Assembly (NCBI GenBank): GCA_963662985.1 | Contig: OY760067.1 | Span: 1,798,001-1,862,000, forward strand | Origin: G963662985 sp963662985 | Lineage (GTDB): Bacteria; Chloroflexota; Anaerolineae; Anaerolineales; UBA11579 | DNA length: 64,000 bases | Direction: 5' to 3' | In this document: one piece after another, positions 9,517 through 19,018 of the stretch | Layout of the letters: each line of letters starts with the position of its first letter | How positions within the stretch are numbered: position 1 is the first letter of the stretch | The notes under the pieces: generated by a model | The model's database searches: none | The model's input: only the letters and a program-made list of their open reading frames with translations | What the model was told of the DNA's origin: nothing | Translations under genes and position numbers: made by a program

Positions 9517-10386
9517 TTATTTGAGTGTTAGATTACCTAGGCCAAGATCAATATCAAAGCTGAGAAGTGGTGTGTTGCCTGCGTGGACATATTGGTTTTC
9601 AGCAACTTGTTGCCATTCACCACCGAGATTGACATTTCCTAAAGCACCATTGAAACGAAGTTCTGCTGAAGTACCAGAGGGAACAGTAATTTTTACGTTA
9701 GAGATTCCTGTGCGAATGACGACGCTTGATTCAGCTTGTACTGTACCTCCAAAATCGAAAGAATAGTTACCAGCCCCCCCTTCAAAACGAAGATAATTGA
9801 AATTAGCATTGGCGAGGTTGGTGAAAGATGTATCTGAAGCGCCGGCGAAGACTTTAAGTTCGTTCATACGTGTCAAGTTCGGGCTAGAGAAATTGATGTC
9901 CGTTTTGGATGCACCACCTTGAATATCAAGATTCGTGAGAGCTAAACCGCCGAGATCAATATTACCTTTATAGGCTCCTGCCGAGAGATTGAGGCTTATA
10001 GGAGCACTGCCTAGGGTGAGATTCCATTCGTTTTTGATGTTGTTGAAATTAGGCATGTTGCCAAAGGTGTAGTTAACATCTCCCGTTGAGAGAGTGACGT
10101 ATTCATTGGTGGATTCAACAACAGGTGCGATATCTTCTAGATTATATGTTGCTAGACCAGTGACAAGTTGGCTGGAGCCACTATTGATGTTGAGATTGCC
10201 CATACCAAAATTGATGGACAGGTTGGTTGTGTTGGCAGAGTTAGGATAGGGGATATTGATTTGTTGTGCTACTGGTACGTCTAAGGTGTTAAAGCTGTTT
10301 TCCGGGAGGGAAACAGAGAAGTTACAGGCTAAGGTTGCAAGGGCAAGAATGAGAACTGTGATGAAAATGGTTGTTTTTTTATTCAT
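9517..10386 (-). CDS. Toast-rack-like lipoprotein
   Basis: 289 aa. The signal sequence ends in lipobox LATLAC, so the protein is probably tethered outside the cytoplasmic membrane. The rest is a long run of short beta-strands with Asn/Ser/Gly turns (for example INFGMGNLNI, GNIDLGGLALTNLDIQGGAS, KITVPSGTSAELRF), as in toast_rack (DUF2154) and adhesin-head-like beta-solenoid domains linked to LiaF-type envelope-stress proteins. The alternating NLxIxGGAS pattern suggests a right-handed beta-helix. The role is unknown. It is monocistronic and diverges from the large propeller gene at 10540. Confidence 0.75.
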   Translation of the reverse strand: MNKKTTIFITVLILALATLACNFSVSLPENSFNTLDVPVAQQINIPYPNSANTTNLSINFGMGNLNINSGSSQLVTGLATYNLEDIAPVVESTNEYVTLSTGDVNYTFGNMPNFNNIKNEWNLTLGSAPISLNLSAGAYKGNIDLGGLALTNLDIQGGASKTDINFSSPNLTRMNELKVFAGASDTSFTNLANANFNYLRFEGGAGNYSFDFGGTVQAESSVVIRTGISNVKITVPSGTSAELRFNGALGNVNLGGEWQQVAENQYVHAGNTPLLSFDIDLGLGNLTLK

Positions 10387-10489
10387 AATACTCTTCCTTT
10401 TATGTTTTGGTTTTCTTTTGTTAATATATTATACGAGATGTAATGAGGAAGGTTGCAAAATAAAATATGAGTTTTTATAATTTTTATCA

Positions 10490-10498
10490 TGTTATAAT
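10490..10498 (+). promoter_or_regulatory. Extended -10 promoter for the propeller lipoprotein gene
   Basis: TGTTATAAT fits the extended -10 form (TGn then TATAAT at 10493-10498). No good -35 box was seen. It lies 41 bp before the ATG at 10540. Confidence 0.6.
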
Positions 10499-10539
10499 CA
10501 GAAAGTCGTAAATCAATATTTTGTTTAGGGAGAGATTTA

Positions 10540-13500
10540 ATGAATAACAAAAATTTTTTCATTGTAATTTTTATTTTATGCTTATCTTTTTTGATGTTTA
10601 GTTGCGAATCAACGCAAGAAATTCAAGAAAATACTGTAACACAAATAGATTCTACAGAATATAAAATTTTGCCCACAAATACTCTCGATGAGAAAATTAT
10701 TTATACAGCCACATCTTCTATGACTCCTACAAGTGTCTCAACTTTTACAACTACACCTACACTCACCTCAACTGTCATTCCATCTACTACACCAACACCT
10801 ACTGAGATTTGGAGGAGCTCTGTAATTATTGAGAAATTTGATCTTTTACGAGATGAACGTGTTGAGAATCGTTTACCTTATAGAAGAGGTGTTTATACAT
10901 TATCTCCTGATCGAAAGAAAGCTTTACTCTTTGTATCTGAGGATATGGTAGAACTATGGCGTTTTGATGGAGAAGAAATTGCAACTTATGTTGGTACATA
11001 TTTTAATATTATAAATGGGGAATTTAGTCCTGATAGTTCGAAATTTGCGCTTCTTGGAGGAGATAATAAATTGAAAATTTATAATCTTGATGGTGAAGAA
11101 ATTTCATGTATTAATAATGTAAAAGTTCATTTATCAGAGTATGGAACAATCTTAACAGATAGTTATGATTTTAGCTTTGATGGAAAAAAAATATTAATAT
11201 TGAATGAATTTGAGGAATATCAAATATATGGAACTGAAGGAATAAAAATTCCAAATTATTATTTTGTATCTTATAGCGAAGATGAGGAAAAAGAGGGAGT
11301 TGATATTCGATATAAACAAAATAGTTCATTTGAGTTGAGTGAGTCTTTGATAAAAGAACAGATTATTCAAATGCGATCTTCAACTACATCCGGAGAATTA
11401 TTTACTACAATAAGCAGGGAAAAAGAAGGAAAAATAAGGGTTCTGGATTTTTCATCGAATAAAAATTATAGCTTATTTTTTGACTATGAAAATAAGGATT
11501 TATTACTTTGGAGCTTTATTGACAATGAATTTATTAAATTGGATATTTATGAAAATGCAGAAAAGATAAGACTTGTTAGTATAGGAAGTGAAGATTTTAT
11601 CTCAACACTTTATGTTGATGGTGTGCAATTAATTAATATTATTACAAATGAACGTTATTATTACCCACATAATGAATCAAATATTTCAAAGATTGATTAT
11701 AGAATATTAGAAAAACAAAATAGAGTTATCGTATATAGTTATGGGGTAATAAAAATTTGGACAATTGAAGGTAAACTACTTAAAATTATTAATGATAATT
11801 TCCGTATTGGAATGCTTGAAGAAGTTAGCCCTAATCAAGATAAAGTAGTTTTTCTCAATTGTTTTAACCAAAATGTGGTAGATTGCAATTTGTCTGTTAT
11901 TTCAAGCATTAATGGAGAATTTAAAATCACTTTTTCTGATTCATCATTAAAACCTATTTTGGAAAAAAATGATTATCAAAAAAAGAATGTTTCTTTAAAA
12001 AACCCTGATCTAATAGAATATGTAACTAAAGATGGGATATATCCAACTATTTATTTAAATAAACAAGATGATACGAGATATTATTGGTTTAGCTCTGATA
12101 GTAATATATTTTCATATGGTGGATCGTGGAATGATTCTAAGCCTATTCTTTTTGATTTTGAAAAAAATGAAATAATTGATATTTTGCCTATAGAAAGTTT
12201 ATGGGGAATTGATTCAAATATTGAAAAAGATTATTTAATTGTATCGGGAGAATGGTATTTTGATAAAGAAACTGCTGAATGGTCGGTAACTATTTGGGAT
12301 AAAGAAGGATATTTAGTAGGAGTGTTACCTTCTGATAAAAACAATGTTATTGAAGGATATTCTTTAGGGAACGGGAAAATCTTAACCGAGACAACTGATC
12401 AATATGCTATTTTATCTATATGGCGGACCCAAGAAGGATATCCTTATGATTGGCAAGGCACAGTTGATCTTCATTGGTCTAATTATCTTTATCCATTAGT
12501 AACACCAACAGCTACTTTCACTATGACTCCACGACCAACCTATACGCCAACAGTTACATTAACTAGTACACCTACATTAACACCATCCATTTCACCAACA
12601 CCGACAATGACGCTTGAATTTACTTTAACACCAACTGTGGTTCCAACAGAGACACCAAGACCTACAATTACACCAAGAGCTTTTGGAATTGAAATTAGTG
12701 AGTCCAATCATCAATATTTACATTATCAACCAAATACTGTAATAAATTTTGATTATGTAATAAATAAGACTGCACTTTCAAATGATGGTAAACATGTTGC
12801 TGTTTATACATTTGATGATGATGGTTTTGGTAATAATGATTACCATATGGTTGAAGTTTATGACTTGGCTGGAAATTTGGAGTTGTCTTTCGATTGGAAA
12901 GGTCGATATGAAGAAAAAGGATATGACCCAATGCTAACAGCTCTTTCTTTTAGTCCTGATGATTCTATGTTATTGCTTGCTGATGAAACAGGTAAGATAC
13001 GTTTAATTGATATGGATGGCAAAGTTCTTTCTATTATTAATTTACAAAAAAGTTCTTGTAATGTTGAAAACCTGGCATTTTATATTTGTGAGGATCAAAA
13101 CTTAAATAATGAACAGAATTTTGATCCTTACGGTACATGCAATGCTAGTATAGATAAAATTGAGCTTTATAAAGCTTGGGCTGTTATTGATGTAGGGTTT
13201 AAAGCTGCTTATTTGGAAGAACCTGAGTATATTTGCCCTGCTTTTGAAGGCTTGGAAATTGAAGCTGTCTTTTCTCCAAATGGAAAGTTGATTGCTACTC
13301 TGTTAGATAATGTTGTGACTGTTTGGGATTTTCATGGAAAGAAGTTGTATGAGTATGAAAATTATATAATTAGTTTGAGTCAACTTTCATTTAGTCCTGA
13401 TAGTAAATATTTACTCTTTACTGAAGAACGAAAAGCATATTTATGGGATTTTGAAAAAGATGAAATAGTTGAAAAATTTGATGTCGGTGATGTAATTACG

Positions 13501-14091
13501 AATATTGAGTTTGTGGAAGATTTGGAAAAATTTGATTTAGACATTAACGATGAAAGAGACGCTGAAAAGAAGGTAATTGAGAACTTTTGGTTTGATGAGA
13601 AAAATGTGAGCGCTGAATTTGTAAAGGTTGATTATTATGATCTTGTGAGACCGCGATATGGGGTTCAGATTGAAACACAATATAGTCAGGTTTACGTTTT
13701 TGATATTGAATTTGATGAAGATTTGCACTTTGGATGGGGGAAGGGCATTATTGTTTATGATGCGATTTTTGCACCAAAGCAAGATCTTATGGTAACGGAA
13801 TATGCTTCTGGTGCTTTAGTTTGGAAGGACGGCTTGGAAGAATATGTTTATAATTTTTATAATCCAGGATATAACACTGTGATGTTAAAGTTGCATGAGA
13901 ATGAACGTTGGCTGGCAATGGCTACTTGGAATGATGTGGTGAAAATTTGGGATATTAAAACAGGTGTCTTAATGAGCACTCTAGAATTTCATGATGGTCC
14001 TATTAAATATGTGGAATTTTTGGAGGATACTGATCAGATAATTACCTCGAGTTATGATCATCGTGTTGTGATTTGGGATCATGTGAAGTGA
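10540..14091 (+). CDS. Large lipoprotein with two WD40-like beta-propeller regions
   Basis: 1183 aa. The signal sequence has a lipobox-like FSCE. Two Thr/Pro-rich linkers of the TPTxTxTP type (about residues 62-90 and 655-720) separate two propeller-like regions. The blades carry WD40-type features: FSPDSSKFALLGGDNKLKIYNLDG, LSFSPDDSMLLLADETGKIRLIDMDG, LSFSPDSKYLLFTEERKAYLWDF, and a last blade ending VVIWDHVK. The C-terminal propeller is closer to consensus than the N-terminal one. It probably sits on the outer face of the membrane as a scaffold or sensor. Family-level function is unknown. Confidence 0.8.
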   Translation: MNNKNFFIVIFILCLSFLMFSCESTQEIQENTVTQIDSTEYKILPTNTLDEKIIYTATSSMTPTSVSTFTTTPTLTSTVIPSTTPTPTEIWRSSVIIEKFDLLRDERVENRLPYRRGVYTLSPDRKKALLFVSEDMVELWRFDGEEIATYVGTYFNIINGEFSPDSSKFALLGGDNKLKIYNLDGEEISCINNVKVHLSEYGTILTDSYDFSFDGKKILILNEFEEYQIYGTEGIKIPNYYFVSYSEDEEKEGVDIRYKQNSSFELSESLIKEQIIQMRSSTTSGELFTTISREKEGKIRVLDFSSNKNYSLFFDYENKDLLLWSFIDNEFIKLDIYENAEKIRLVSIGSEDFISTLYVDGVQLINIITNERYYYPHNESNISKIDYRILEKQNRVIVYSYGVIKIWTIEGKLLKIINDNFRIGMLEEVSPNQDKVVFLNCFNQNVVDCNLSVISSINGEFKITFSDSSLKPILEKNDYQKKNVSLKNPDLIEYVTKDGIYPTIYLNKQDDTRYYWFSSDSNIFSYGGSWNDSKPILFDFEKNEIIDILPIESLWGIDSNIEKDYLIVSGEWYFDKETAEWSVTIWDKEGYLVGVLPSDKNNVIEGYSLGNGKILTETTDQYAILSIWRTQEGYPYDWQGTVDLHWSNYLYPLVTPTATFTMTPRPTYTPTVTLTSTPTLTPSISPTPTMTLEFTLTPTVVPTETPRPTITPRAFGIEISESNHQYLHYQPNTVINFDYVINKTALSNDGKHVAVYTFDDDGFGNNDYHMVEVYDLAGNLELSFDWKGRYEEKGYDPMLTALSFSPDDSMLLLADETGKIRLIDMDGKVLSIINLQKSSCNVENLAFYICEDQNLNNEQNFDPYGTCNASIDKIELYKAWAVIDVGFKAAYLEEPEYICPAFEGLEIEAVFSPNGKLIATLLDNVVTVWDFHGKKLYEYENYIISLSQLSFSPDSKYLLFTEERKAYLWDFEKDEIVEKFDVGDVITNIEFVEDLEKFDLDINDERDAEKKVIENFWFDEKNVSAEFVKVDYYDLVRPRYGVQIETQYSQVYVFDIEFDEDLHFGWGKGIIVYDAIFAPKQDLMVTEYASGALVWKDGLEEYVYNFYNPGYNTVMLKLHENERWLAMATWNDVVKIWDIKTGVLMSTLEFHDGPIKYVEFLEDTDQIITSSYDHRVVIWDHVK

Positions 14092-14110
14092 TGAGTTGAC
14101 TATTTGATTT

Positions 14111-14143
14111 GGAAGACTACCTCTTTTTGAGGTAGTCTTTTTT
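14111..14143. terminator. Bidirectional terminator
   Basis: An 11-bp perfect stem AAGACTACCTC with a T5 loop is flanked by T runs in both directions. It separates the + propeller gene from the minus-strand portal gene. Confidence 0.9.
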
Positions 14144-14145
14144 GT

Positions 14146-15492
14146 TTAAGAAGGATTGATTTGGTTTGTTTTGGTTTGGGCTTGTTTTTGGTTGAGATGA
14201 TCTTGGGCGATGATTTGGGCTTCGATGGTGTCTGAGGGTTGACCGGCAAGGCGGAGGTGGGCGATTTCGGCCATTTCTTTGGGGTCGTTGGGGAGGCCGT
14301 CTTTCCAATGGATGGAGAGGTCTGCGATGTTGATGGGCGGGTGGGAGCCGATGGCGGAGGTGAGGGTGATGAGCTTTTTGAAGGTGTAGTCAAAGGCTTT
14401 GCGCATGCGGGCTGTTTTGGCGAGGACGTTGATATACATGAGGCGGAGAGCGCGGCCGCTGATGTTGACGCGATTGGTGAGGTCGTGATCGAAGATGGCG
14501 GCGCCCATTTCGGACATGGCGGCGATGAGGTGGAGGAGGCGTTCGATCTCTTGGTAGGCGGCTTCGAGCTGACCATCCCAGGTGACGTAGGTGGGGAGGG
14601 GGGTGTCTTTGTCTAGAGGGAGATAGTTGCCGGTGCGGAAGTGATAGGCACCGGTGGTTTCGTCGTAGTCTAGGGCTTGGATGGGGCCGGCGAGGGTGGG
14701 GTTGGCGTGTTTGTCTAGGATGTGGGCGATTTGCTCGAGGCGGATTTCGAGTTCTTCGATGAGTGGGTTGACGTCGGTGAAATCGTCGGTGCCGAAGATT
14801 GTGTCGGACGGGACGGTGTTTTGAAGGGGGATGACGGCGAAATCTGCGAGGCCAGTTTGGATGGTTTCTTCGTGGAGAGTGGCGCCGATTTTGTCTGCTT
14901 TGAGGATTTTTTGTCCGTGGGTGTAGGCACCTTTGGTGTGGATTTGATAGGTGAGGAGGGTGATGGGCTGGCCGGTTTGGGGATGAGTGGCGGGGGTTTG
15001 CCAGGCGAGAATGTGGTGGGTGATGTGTTTGAGGTCGGTGGGATCGACGACGGGGAACCAGTAGGCGGGTTGGGAGAGGGTGATGTGGGGGGTGCCTTGG
15101 CGAAGCTGGATGAGGAAGATGGCATCACCGTAGCGGGCGGCGTCGATGGCGGCGGCATAGCCGAGGGCGATGAGGTTGTTTTTTTGAAGGATGTCGTCTA
15201 GGATGGGTTGGCTTTGGGGAGTGGCTTCGAAGGTGGGGGTTTCTTGAAAGAGGAAATCGGCGATTTTGAGGGCGATTTTGCGTTGGAAGTTGACGCGGAG
15301 ACGGTGATTGAGAAGGGTGGCGTGGCCGTTGAGGAGGCGGAGGAGGTGGGGGTTGGTGTTGGGATTGGTGAGGGAGGATTGGCCTTCGTATTTTTGTTTG
15401 TTGGTTTGGTAGCGTTTGAGGCGGGGTTTTTGGGATTCGGGGGGGAAGGTTTGGCCTTGGTTGAGGAAGGCGAGGTTGGTGAGGACTGTCAT
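14146..15492 (-). CDS. Phage portal protein (SPP1 gp6-like)
   Basis: 448 aa from ATG 15492, which has AAAGGAG 8-9 bases upstream; an 11-residue longer frame without a ribosome site is rejected. Segments such as NPHLLRLLNGHATLLNHRLRVNFQRKIALKIADFLF, the AYWFPVVDP segment and the C-terminal IERLLHLIAAMSEMGAAIF resemble SPP1-type portals, the dodecameric ring through which DNA enters the capsid. Its partner, the large terminase, is the next gene upstream. The coding strand is rich in C and A, unlike most host genes here. It is the last phage gene: no head, protease or tail gene follows, only a terminator. Confidence 0.78.
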   Translation of the reverse strand: MTVLTNLAFLNQGQTFPPESQKPRLKRYQTNKQKYEGQSSLTNPNTNPHLLRLLNGHATLLNHRLRVNFQRKIALKIADFLFQETPTFEATPQSQPILDDILQKNNLIALGYAAAIDAARYGDAIFLIQLRQGTPHITLSQPAYWFPVVDPTDLKHITHHILAWQTPATHPQTGQPITLLTYQIHTKGAYTHGQKILKADKIGATLHEETIQTGLADFAVIPLQNTVPSDTIFGTDDFTDVNPLIEELEIRLEQIAHILDKHANPTLAGPIQALDYDETTGAYHFRTGNYLPLDKDTPLPTYVTWDGQLEAAYQEIERLLHLIAAMSEMGAAIFDHDLTNRVNISGRALRLMYINVLAKTARMRKAFDYTFKKLITLTSAIGSHPPINIADLSIHWKDGLPNDPKEMAEIAHLRLAGQPSDTIEAQIIAQDHLNQKQAQTKTNQINPS

Positions 15493-15567
15493 TAATTTTC
15501 TCCTTTGATAATGTAAGTTTTGCAAATTGTCTAAAAGTGTGTTTTTGGTTTAGTACTGGAGGAGAAT

Positions 15568-15652
15568 CCCCCCAAATGCTTTGCATTTCTCCCCCTATAG
15601 CGATAAAACATGCTGTTTTGTTTGGGGGCTACGGCATTGTGTGCCTACGTTA
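15568..15652 (+). repeat. Palindromic repeat unit between portal and large terminase genes
   Basis: The order is TCCCCCC, a hairpin AAATGC-TTT-GCATTT, CCCCC, a second hairpin AAAACA-TGC-TGTTTT, GGGGG, then a CGGCAttgtgTGCC hairpin and TACGTTAAG. It belongs to the repeat family also seen near 17.4, 17.7, 18.9 and 31.05 kb. Confidence 0.75.
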
Positions 15653-15679
15653 AGAGTTTTTCAAGAATAAGCTCTTTGG

Positions 15680-16906
15680 CTAAAAAGGGATGGTGAGGGG
15701 GCGACCAGCGAGGGGGGATTTGGCGGAGAGCTCGGTGAGGGCCCAGACGAGGGCGTCTAGGCGGTTGGGGCTGTGATTGTCTTTGGGGGACCAGGTGGTC
15801 ATTTCGGTTTCGAGGTGGGGGAGGTGGCCGATGTGATGGACGCGATCTTGTTCGTATAGGACGGCGATGGGTTCGGCGCGAATGGCTTTGCCTCGGGTGG
15901 CGGTGACGAGCTTGATGGGAGCGCGGGGATCTGCGATGTGGAGGGTGTGGGCGACCATGTCGCCACCGAAGTTTTTTTCGGCGATGATTTTGTTGGCTTG
16001 GTGGCGATGAAATTGGTTGATGACGGCAGCGGCCCAGTTGGGTGGGGCGGCGGTGAGAGTGGCATCTTCGAGGATGTAGAAGTGGTTGGTGTGGGATTTG
16101 CCGGCGACGATGATGCCGGTTTGGTCTGAGGTGGGATGATGGCTGCCGGCGGGGTCGACGGCGACGACGAGATAGGCGAGGTTGGGGGGCGGGGTGAGGA
16201 GGCGATTGCGCTCGATGGTGTCCCATTGCCAGAGGGCGAATTGGGAGTTGTCGATGTATTCGGCGTAGATCTCTTGACGGACGGCACGGGCGAGCATGTT
16301 TTTCTCCATGGTTTGGATGGCTTGGGGGGAGAGGAGGGGGTTGGCGTGGGTGGTGAAGTGGAAGGAGTGGAAGGTGCCGGATTCTTCGAGGAGGCGGAAG
16401 TCGTTTTTGCCGCGGGGAGTGGAGACGATGAGGGCATGGCCGTTGCGGTCTAGGAGGGTGGGGAGGAGGACTTGGTGCCAGGTTTGTTTGAGGTTGCGGA
16501 TCATGGCGGCTTCGTCTATGAAGAGGGAGGCGAAGGATTGACCGCGGACGGCGTCGGGGTTGAGATCGAGGGACCACATGGTGAGTTGGCCACCGGTGGT
16601 GAGCTGGAGCCAGTGTTCGGTTTCGCTTTTGGTTTGGATGAGGGGGGCGAAGGTGGCTTTGAGGGCGCGCCATTGGGTTTGGAGCATTTTATAGGTGGGG
16701 GCGAGATAGGCAGTGGGGGCGGCGAGCTCGAGGAGTCCGTAGGAGAGATAGTCGGCGGCGAGAGTGGTTTTGCCAAAGCGACGCCCGGCTCGGAGGAGTT
16801 TGTGGGGGGCGGGATGGGCGAGGATTTGGGCTTGGGCGGGGTGAGGGGTGGGGAGGTGGAGATTGGTGTGGGTGGGGCGAGGTGGGTTGCGCGTGGTTTT
16901 GGGCAT
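15680..16906 (-). CDS. terL: Phage terminase large subunit
   Basis: 408 aa. The packaging ATPase Walker A is RAGRRFGKTT (about residues 39-48), an aspartate-rich Walker B-like SLFIDEAAMIRN follows, and the coupling motif region is VSTPRGKNDF. The C-terminal nuclease half has VAVDPAGSHHPTSDQTGIIVAG and ends with the DALVWALTEL segment typical of large terminases. All core motifs are present, so the protein may be functional. It drives DNA into the prohead through the portal. The small subunit gene lies 17 bp upstream. The coding strand is C/A-rich, which produces several long but spurious overlapping frames. Confidence 0.92.
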   Translation of the reverse strand: MPKTTRNPPRPTHTNLHLPTPHPAQAQILAHPAPHKLLRAGRRFGKTTLAADYLSYGLLELAAPTAYLAPTYKMLQTQWRALKATFAPLIQTKSETEHWLQLTTGGQLTMWSLDLNPDAVRGQSFASLFIDEAAMIRNLKQTWHQVLLPTLLDRNGHALIVSTPRGKNDFRLLEESGTFHSFHFTTHANPLLSPQAIQTMEKNMLARAVRQEIYAEYIDNSQFALWQWDTIERNRLLTPPPNLAYLVVAVDPAGSHHPTSDQTGIIVAGKSHTNHFYILEDATLTAAPPNWAAAVINQFHRHQANKIIAEKNFGGDMVAHTLHIADPRAPIKLVTATRGKAIRAEPIAVLYEQDRVHHIGHLPHLETEMTTWSPKDNHSPNRLDALVWALTELSAKSPLAGRPLTIPF

Positions 16907-16923
16907 GGGGTGGGGGTTCTTTC

Positions 16924-17346
16924 TTATTTGGTTTGTTTGGTTTGGAATGTTTTTTCAGCTTGGTCGCGGATGATGTGGATGGTGTTGATGATTTCTTGGT
17001 TGACGGGGGGGAGGGTGATTTGATCTTGAAGTTGGAGGAGGATGGCGCGAAGTTTGGTGCATTCGAGGATGATGCGGAGGTAGCGGTAGGCTTGTTTGTC
17101 GCTTTTGTGGCCTTCCCATGCTTGGCGCTCGACGCGGTTGAGGGAGGCGATTTCGATGGCGAGTTGCTCTTGGGGGTCTAGGTGGCTGTTTTGGGATTGG
17201 GTTTCGAAGTGGGATTGGATGTCGTTTTTGACGGTGGTGAGGGTGATGTTGAAATTGGTGGCGATTTCTGCGAGGGGTATGTTTTTTAGGAATTGTTGGG
17301 CGACGAGGGGGCGGCGGTTGCGGGCGTGGAGTTTGGGGGTGGTCAT
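16924..17346 (-). CDS. terS: Terminase small subunit-like DNA-binding protein
   Basis: 140 aa. The N-terminus (about residues 12-45) is a helix-turn-helix: RPLVAQQFLKNIPLAEIATNFNITLTTVKNDI. A helical C-terminal region rich in Gln/Glu/Arg follows, as in small terminases that recognise the packaging start site. Identity rests on position just upstream of the large terminase as well as on the HTH. A different phage HTH protein is possible. Confidence 0.65.
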   Translation of the reverse strand: MTTPKLHARNRRPLVAQQFLKNIPLAEIATNFNITLTTVKNDIQSHFETQSQNSHLDPQEQLAIEIASLNRVERQAWEGHKSDKQAYRYLRIILECTKLRAILLQLQDQITLPPVNQEIINTIHIIRDQAEKTFQTKQTK

Positions 17347-18129
17347 TTTGTGGAGTGAGTCCTTTCTGAATCCCCCCTACTTTTTGCTTTGCAAAAATTC
17401 ATCCCCCCTTTGGCAAGTGTTTATGCGAGCAAAGCTCGCAAAATATTGTGAAGCTAACGCTTCACTGGGGAGCTTGGTTAGGAGGATTGATGGAGGGGTG
17501 TATTTATTTGTTACTTTGTGATGGTGTTGGTTTATTTGAATTTTAGCTTGATTAGGTTTGAAGAGAAAGGTAATGGTTTTGCTTTTCTATCCACATGTCA
17601 CAGCGGGGCTTTCGTTGGGTTTATATCCCCCCTGCGACTGTATCGCTTTCCCCCCTTTAGCAAGGGGGGCTTCGGTGCTACGCACCTTCGTTAAGTTGTT
17701 TCAATTCAGTGGGATTTTGTTAGTAGGGGGTATTAAGTTTTTTATCCCCCCAGCAGTTTCACAGGAAACTGCTTTCCCCCCTTTGATAAGGGGGGCGGGG
17801 GACGGAGCCGTGGTTTGTAAATTTTTATCGATATTTTTGATTGATGTTGTATTTATTTGTTACTTTGTGATGGTGTTGGTTTATTTGAGTTTTAGCTTGA
17901 TTAGGTTTGAAGTAAAAGGGTAATGGTTTTGCTTTTCTATCTCTATGTCACTGCGGGGCTTTCGTTGGGGTTATATCCCCCCTGTGACTGCGTCGCTTTT
18001 CCCCCTTTTAACAAGTGTTTATGCGAGCTTTGCTTGCAAATGTTTATACGAGCTATGCTCGTATAATTTGGTGAAGCTAACGCTTCACTGGGGGTTTGGT
18101 TAGGAGGATTGATTGAGGGAAGATGTTTC
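17347..18129. repeat. Gene-free repeat region with direct repeats and hairpins
   Basis: No real gene is seen; open frames here are carried by repeats. One module of about 155 bp is present at 17501-17655 and again at 17850-18005, with about 90 percent identity by eye. A second module, GTGAAGC-TAAC-GCTTCAC plus ~35 bp, occurs at 17448-17500 and 18071-18120. CAAGTGTTTATGCGAGC hairpins precede it in both places (from 17414 and 18012). At 17746-17800 lies an AGCAGTTTC-ACAG-GAAACTGCT hairpin between C6 and G6 tracts. Confidence 0.8.
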
Positions 18130-18423
18130 TTAGAGGCTGAGGAGTTTGATGAGGGAGATGGCGAGGCCGATGGATGCGAAGGCGGCTCCGAGGAGGCGCC
18201 AGGTGAGGGTGGTGATGAAGTTGGTGTTGTCCTCTACTTGGGGTTTGAGTTGGGCGAGGTGGATGTTGAGGGTTTCTAGTTTTTGGTTGTGTTTTTCAAA
18301 GTTGGCGAGGGTGTGTGCGGTGTGGGCTTTGAGGGTTGTGTCGAGATCGGTGAGCTGGGAGGAGAGGTGGTGGATGTCGGCTCTGAGCTCGGCGTTGGTG
18401 ACTTCTTGGATGGGGGTGGGCAT
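18130..18423 (-). CDS. Small phage-type membrane protein (XhlA-like)
   Basis: 97 aa, with AAAGGAAC before the ATG. Residues 8-65 form a long amphipathic coiled-coil-like helix (ELRADIHHLSSQLTDLDTTL and repeats of the same spacing), followed by one transmembrane helix (LLGAAFASIGLAISLI) close to the C-terminus. This layout matches XhlA-like proteins that sit beside holins in phage lysis cassettes. The holin gene lies upstream on the same strand, though 595 bp of repeats separate them. Confidence 0.65.
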   Translation of the reverse strand: MPTPIQEVTNAELRADIHHLSSQLTDLDTTLKAHTAHTLANFEKHNQKLETLNIHLAQLKPQVEDNTNFITTLTWRLLGAAFASIGLAISLIKLLSL

Positions 18424-19018
18424 GTGCGGTTCCTTTCTGGTTGGGTTTGGGCGCTGAAAAAAAAGAGGGTGTGATTTGGTTTTGGTGTTTTTCTGGCGTA
18501 TGCGGGGGTGAGGGCAATGTGGGACGGTGGATGTGGTGTTTTTTGGCGATATTTGGGTATGCCAGATGGCGCCAAGAGGCGATTTTGTTTGTGCAGGAGG
18601 TGCCAGGAGGTGGGTTTTGTGGTGCCAAGGGGTGCCAAAGGTTAAGTTCCAGAGTATTCAGTTGGTAAGGTGCGGATTTTTTGGAGGGGAGGAGGGGGTA
18701 AGTTCGGTCAATTTGAAGGAGACAATTGGGATTTGTTTTTGAGTCTCTTTATTGATCGAGGTTTTTATTAGTCCTTTTTATCCCCCCTCTGTAAACAGGC
18801 TGTGCATATTTACTTTTTGTCTTTTTCCTATGAAGTATGATTCATTGGAAAGATGTTTTCGCTGGGGTTATTTCCCCCCTGCGACTGCGTCGCTTTCCCC
18901 CCTTTATCAAGTGTTTGTTCGGGCTACGCCCGAAAAATTGGCGAAGCTAGCGCTTCGCTAGGTTTGTGAATAAGCTGAAAAACTTCAGCTTATTCACGGG
19001 AGGAATGGATTAATGCGG
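18424..19018. repeat. Gene-free repeat region between XhlA-like and holin genes
   Basis: No convincing gene. It holds an iterated GGTGCCA motif (18556-18641), a third copy of the palindromic unit at 18870-18960 (GCGAC-TGC-GTCGC, TTCGGGC-TAC-GCCCGAA, GCGAAGC-TAGC-GCTTCGC) and a perfect 14-bp stem at 18966-18997. Confidence 0.75.
18966..18997. repeat. Perfect 14-bp inverted repeat next to the holin stop
   Basis: GTGAATAAGCTGAA and its complement are separated by AAAC. It lies 22 bp past the holin stop on the minus strand. There is no T run, so it may be an RNA stabiliser or a factor-dependent terminator. Confidence 0.75.

Noticed and set aside
14239..16906. Long open frames opposite the portal and terminase genes
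   Set aside because: They are low-complexity Gly/Val/Glu- or Pro/Ser-rich translations caused by the strand-biased composition, with no ribosome sites or motifs.
17558..17923. 121-codon open frame in the repeat region
   Set aside because: It is made of repeat modules, contains hairpin sequence translated as protein, and has no ribosome site.
17347..19018. CRISPR array or integron attC array
   Set aside because: Repeats are not evenly spaced with unique spacers, no cas genes or integrase are present, and the stems vary between copies.
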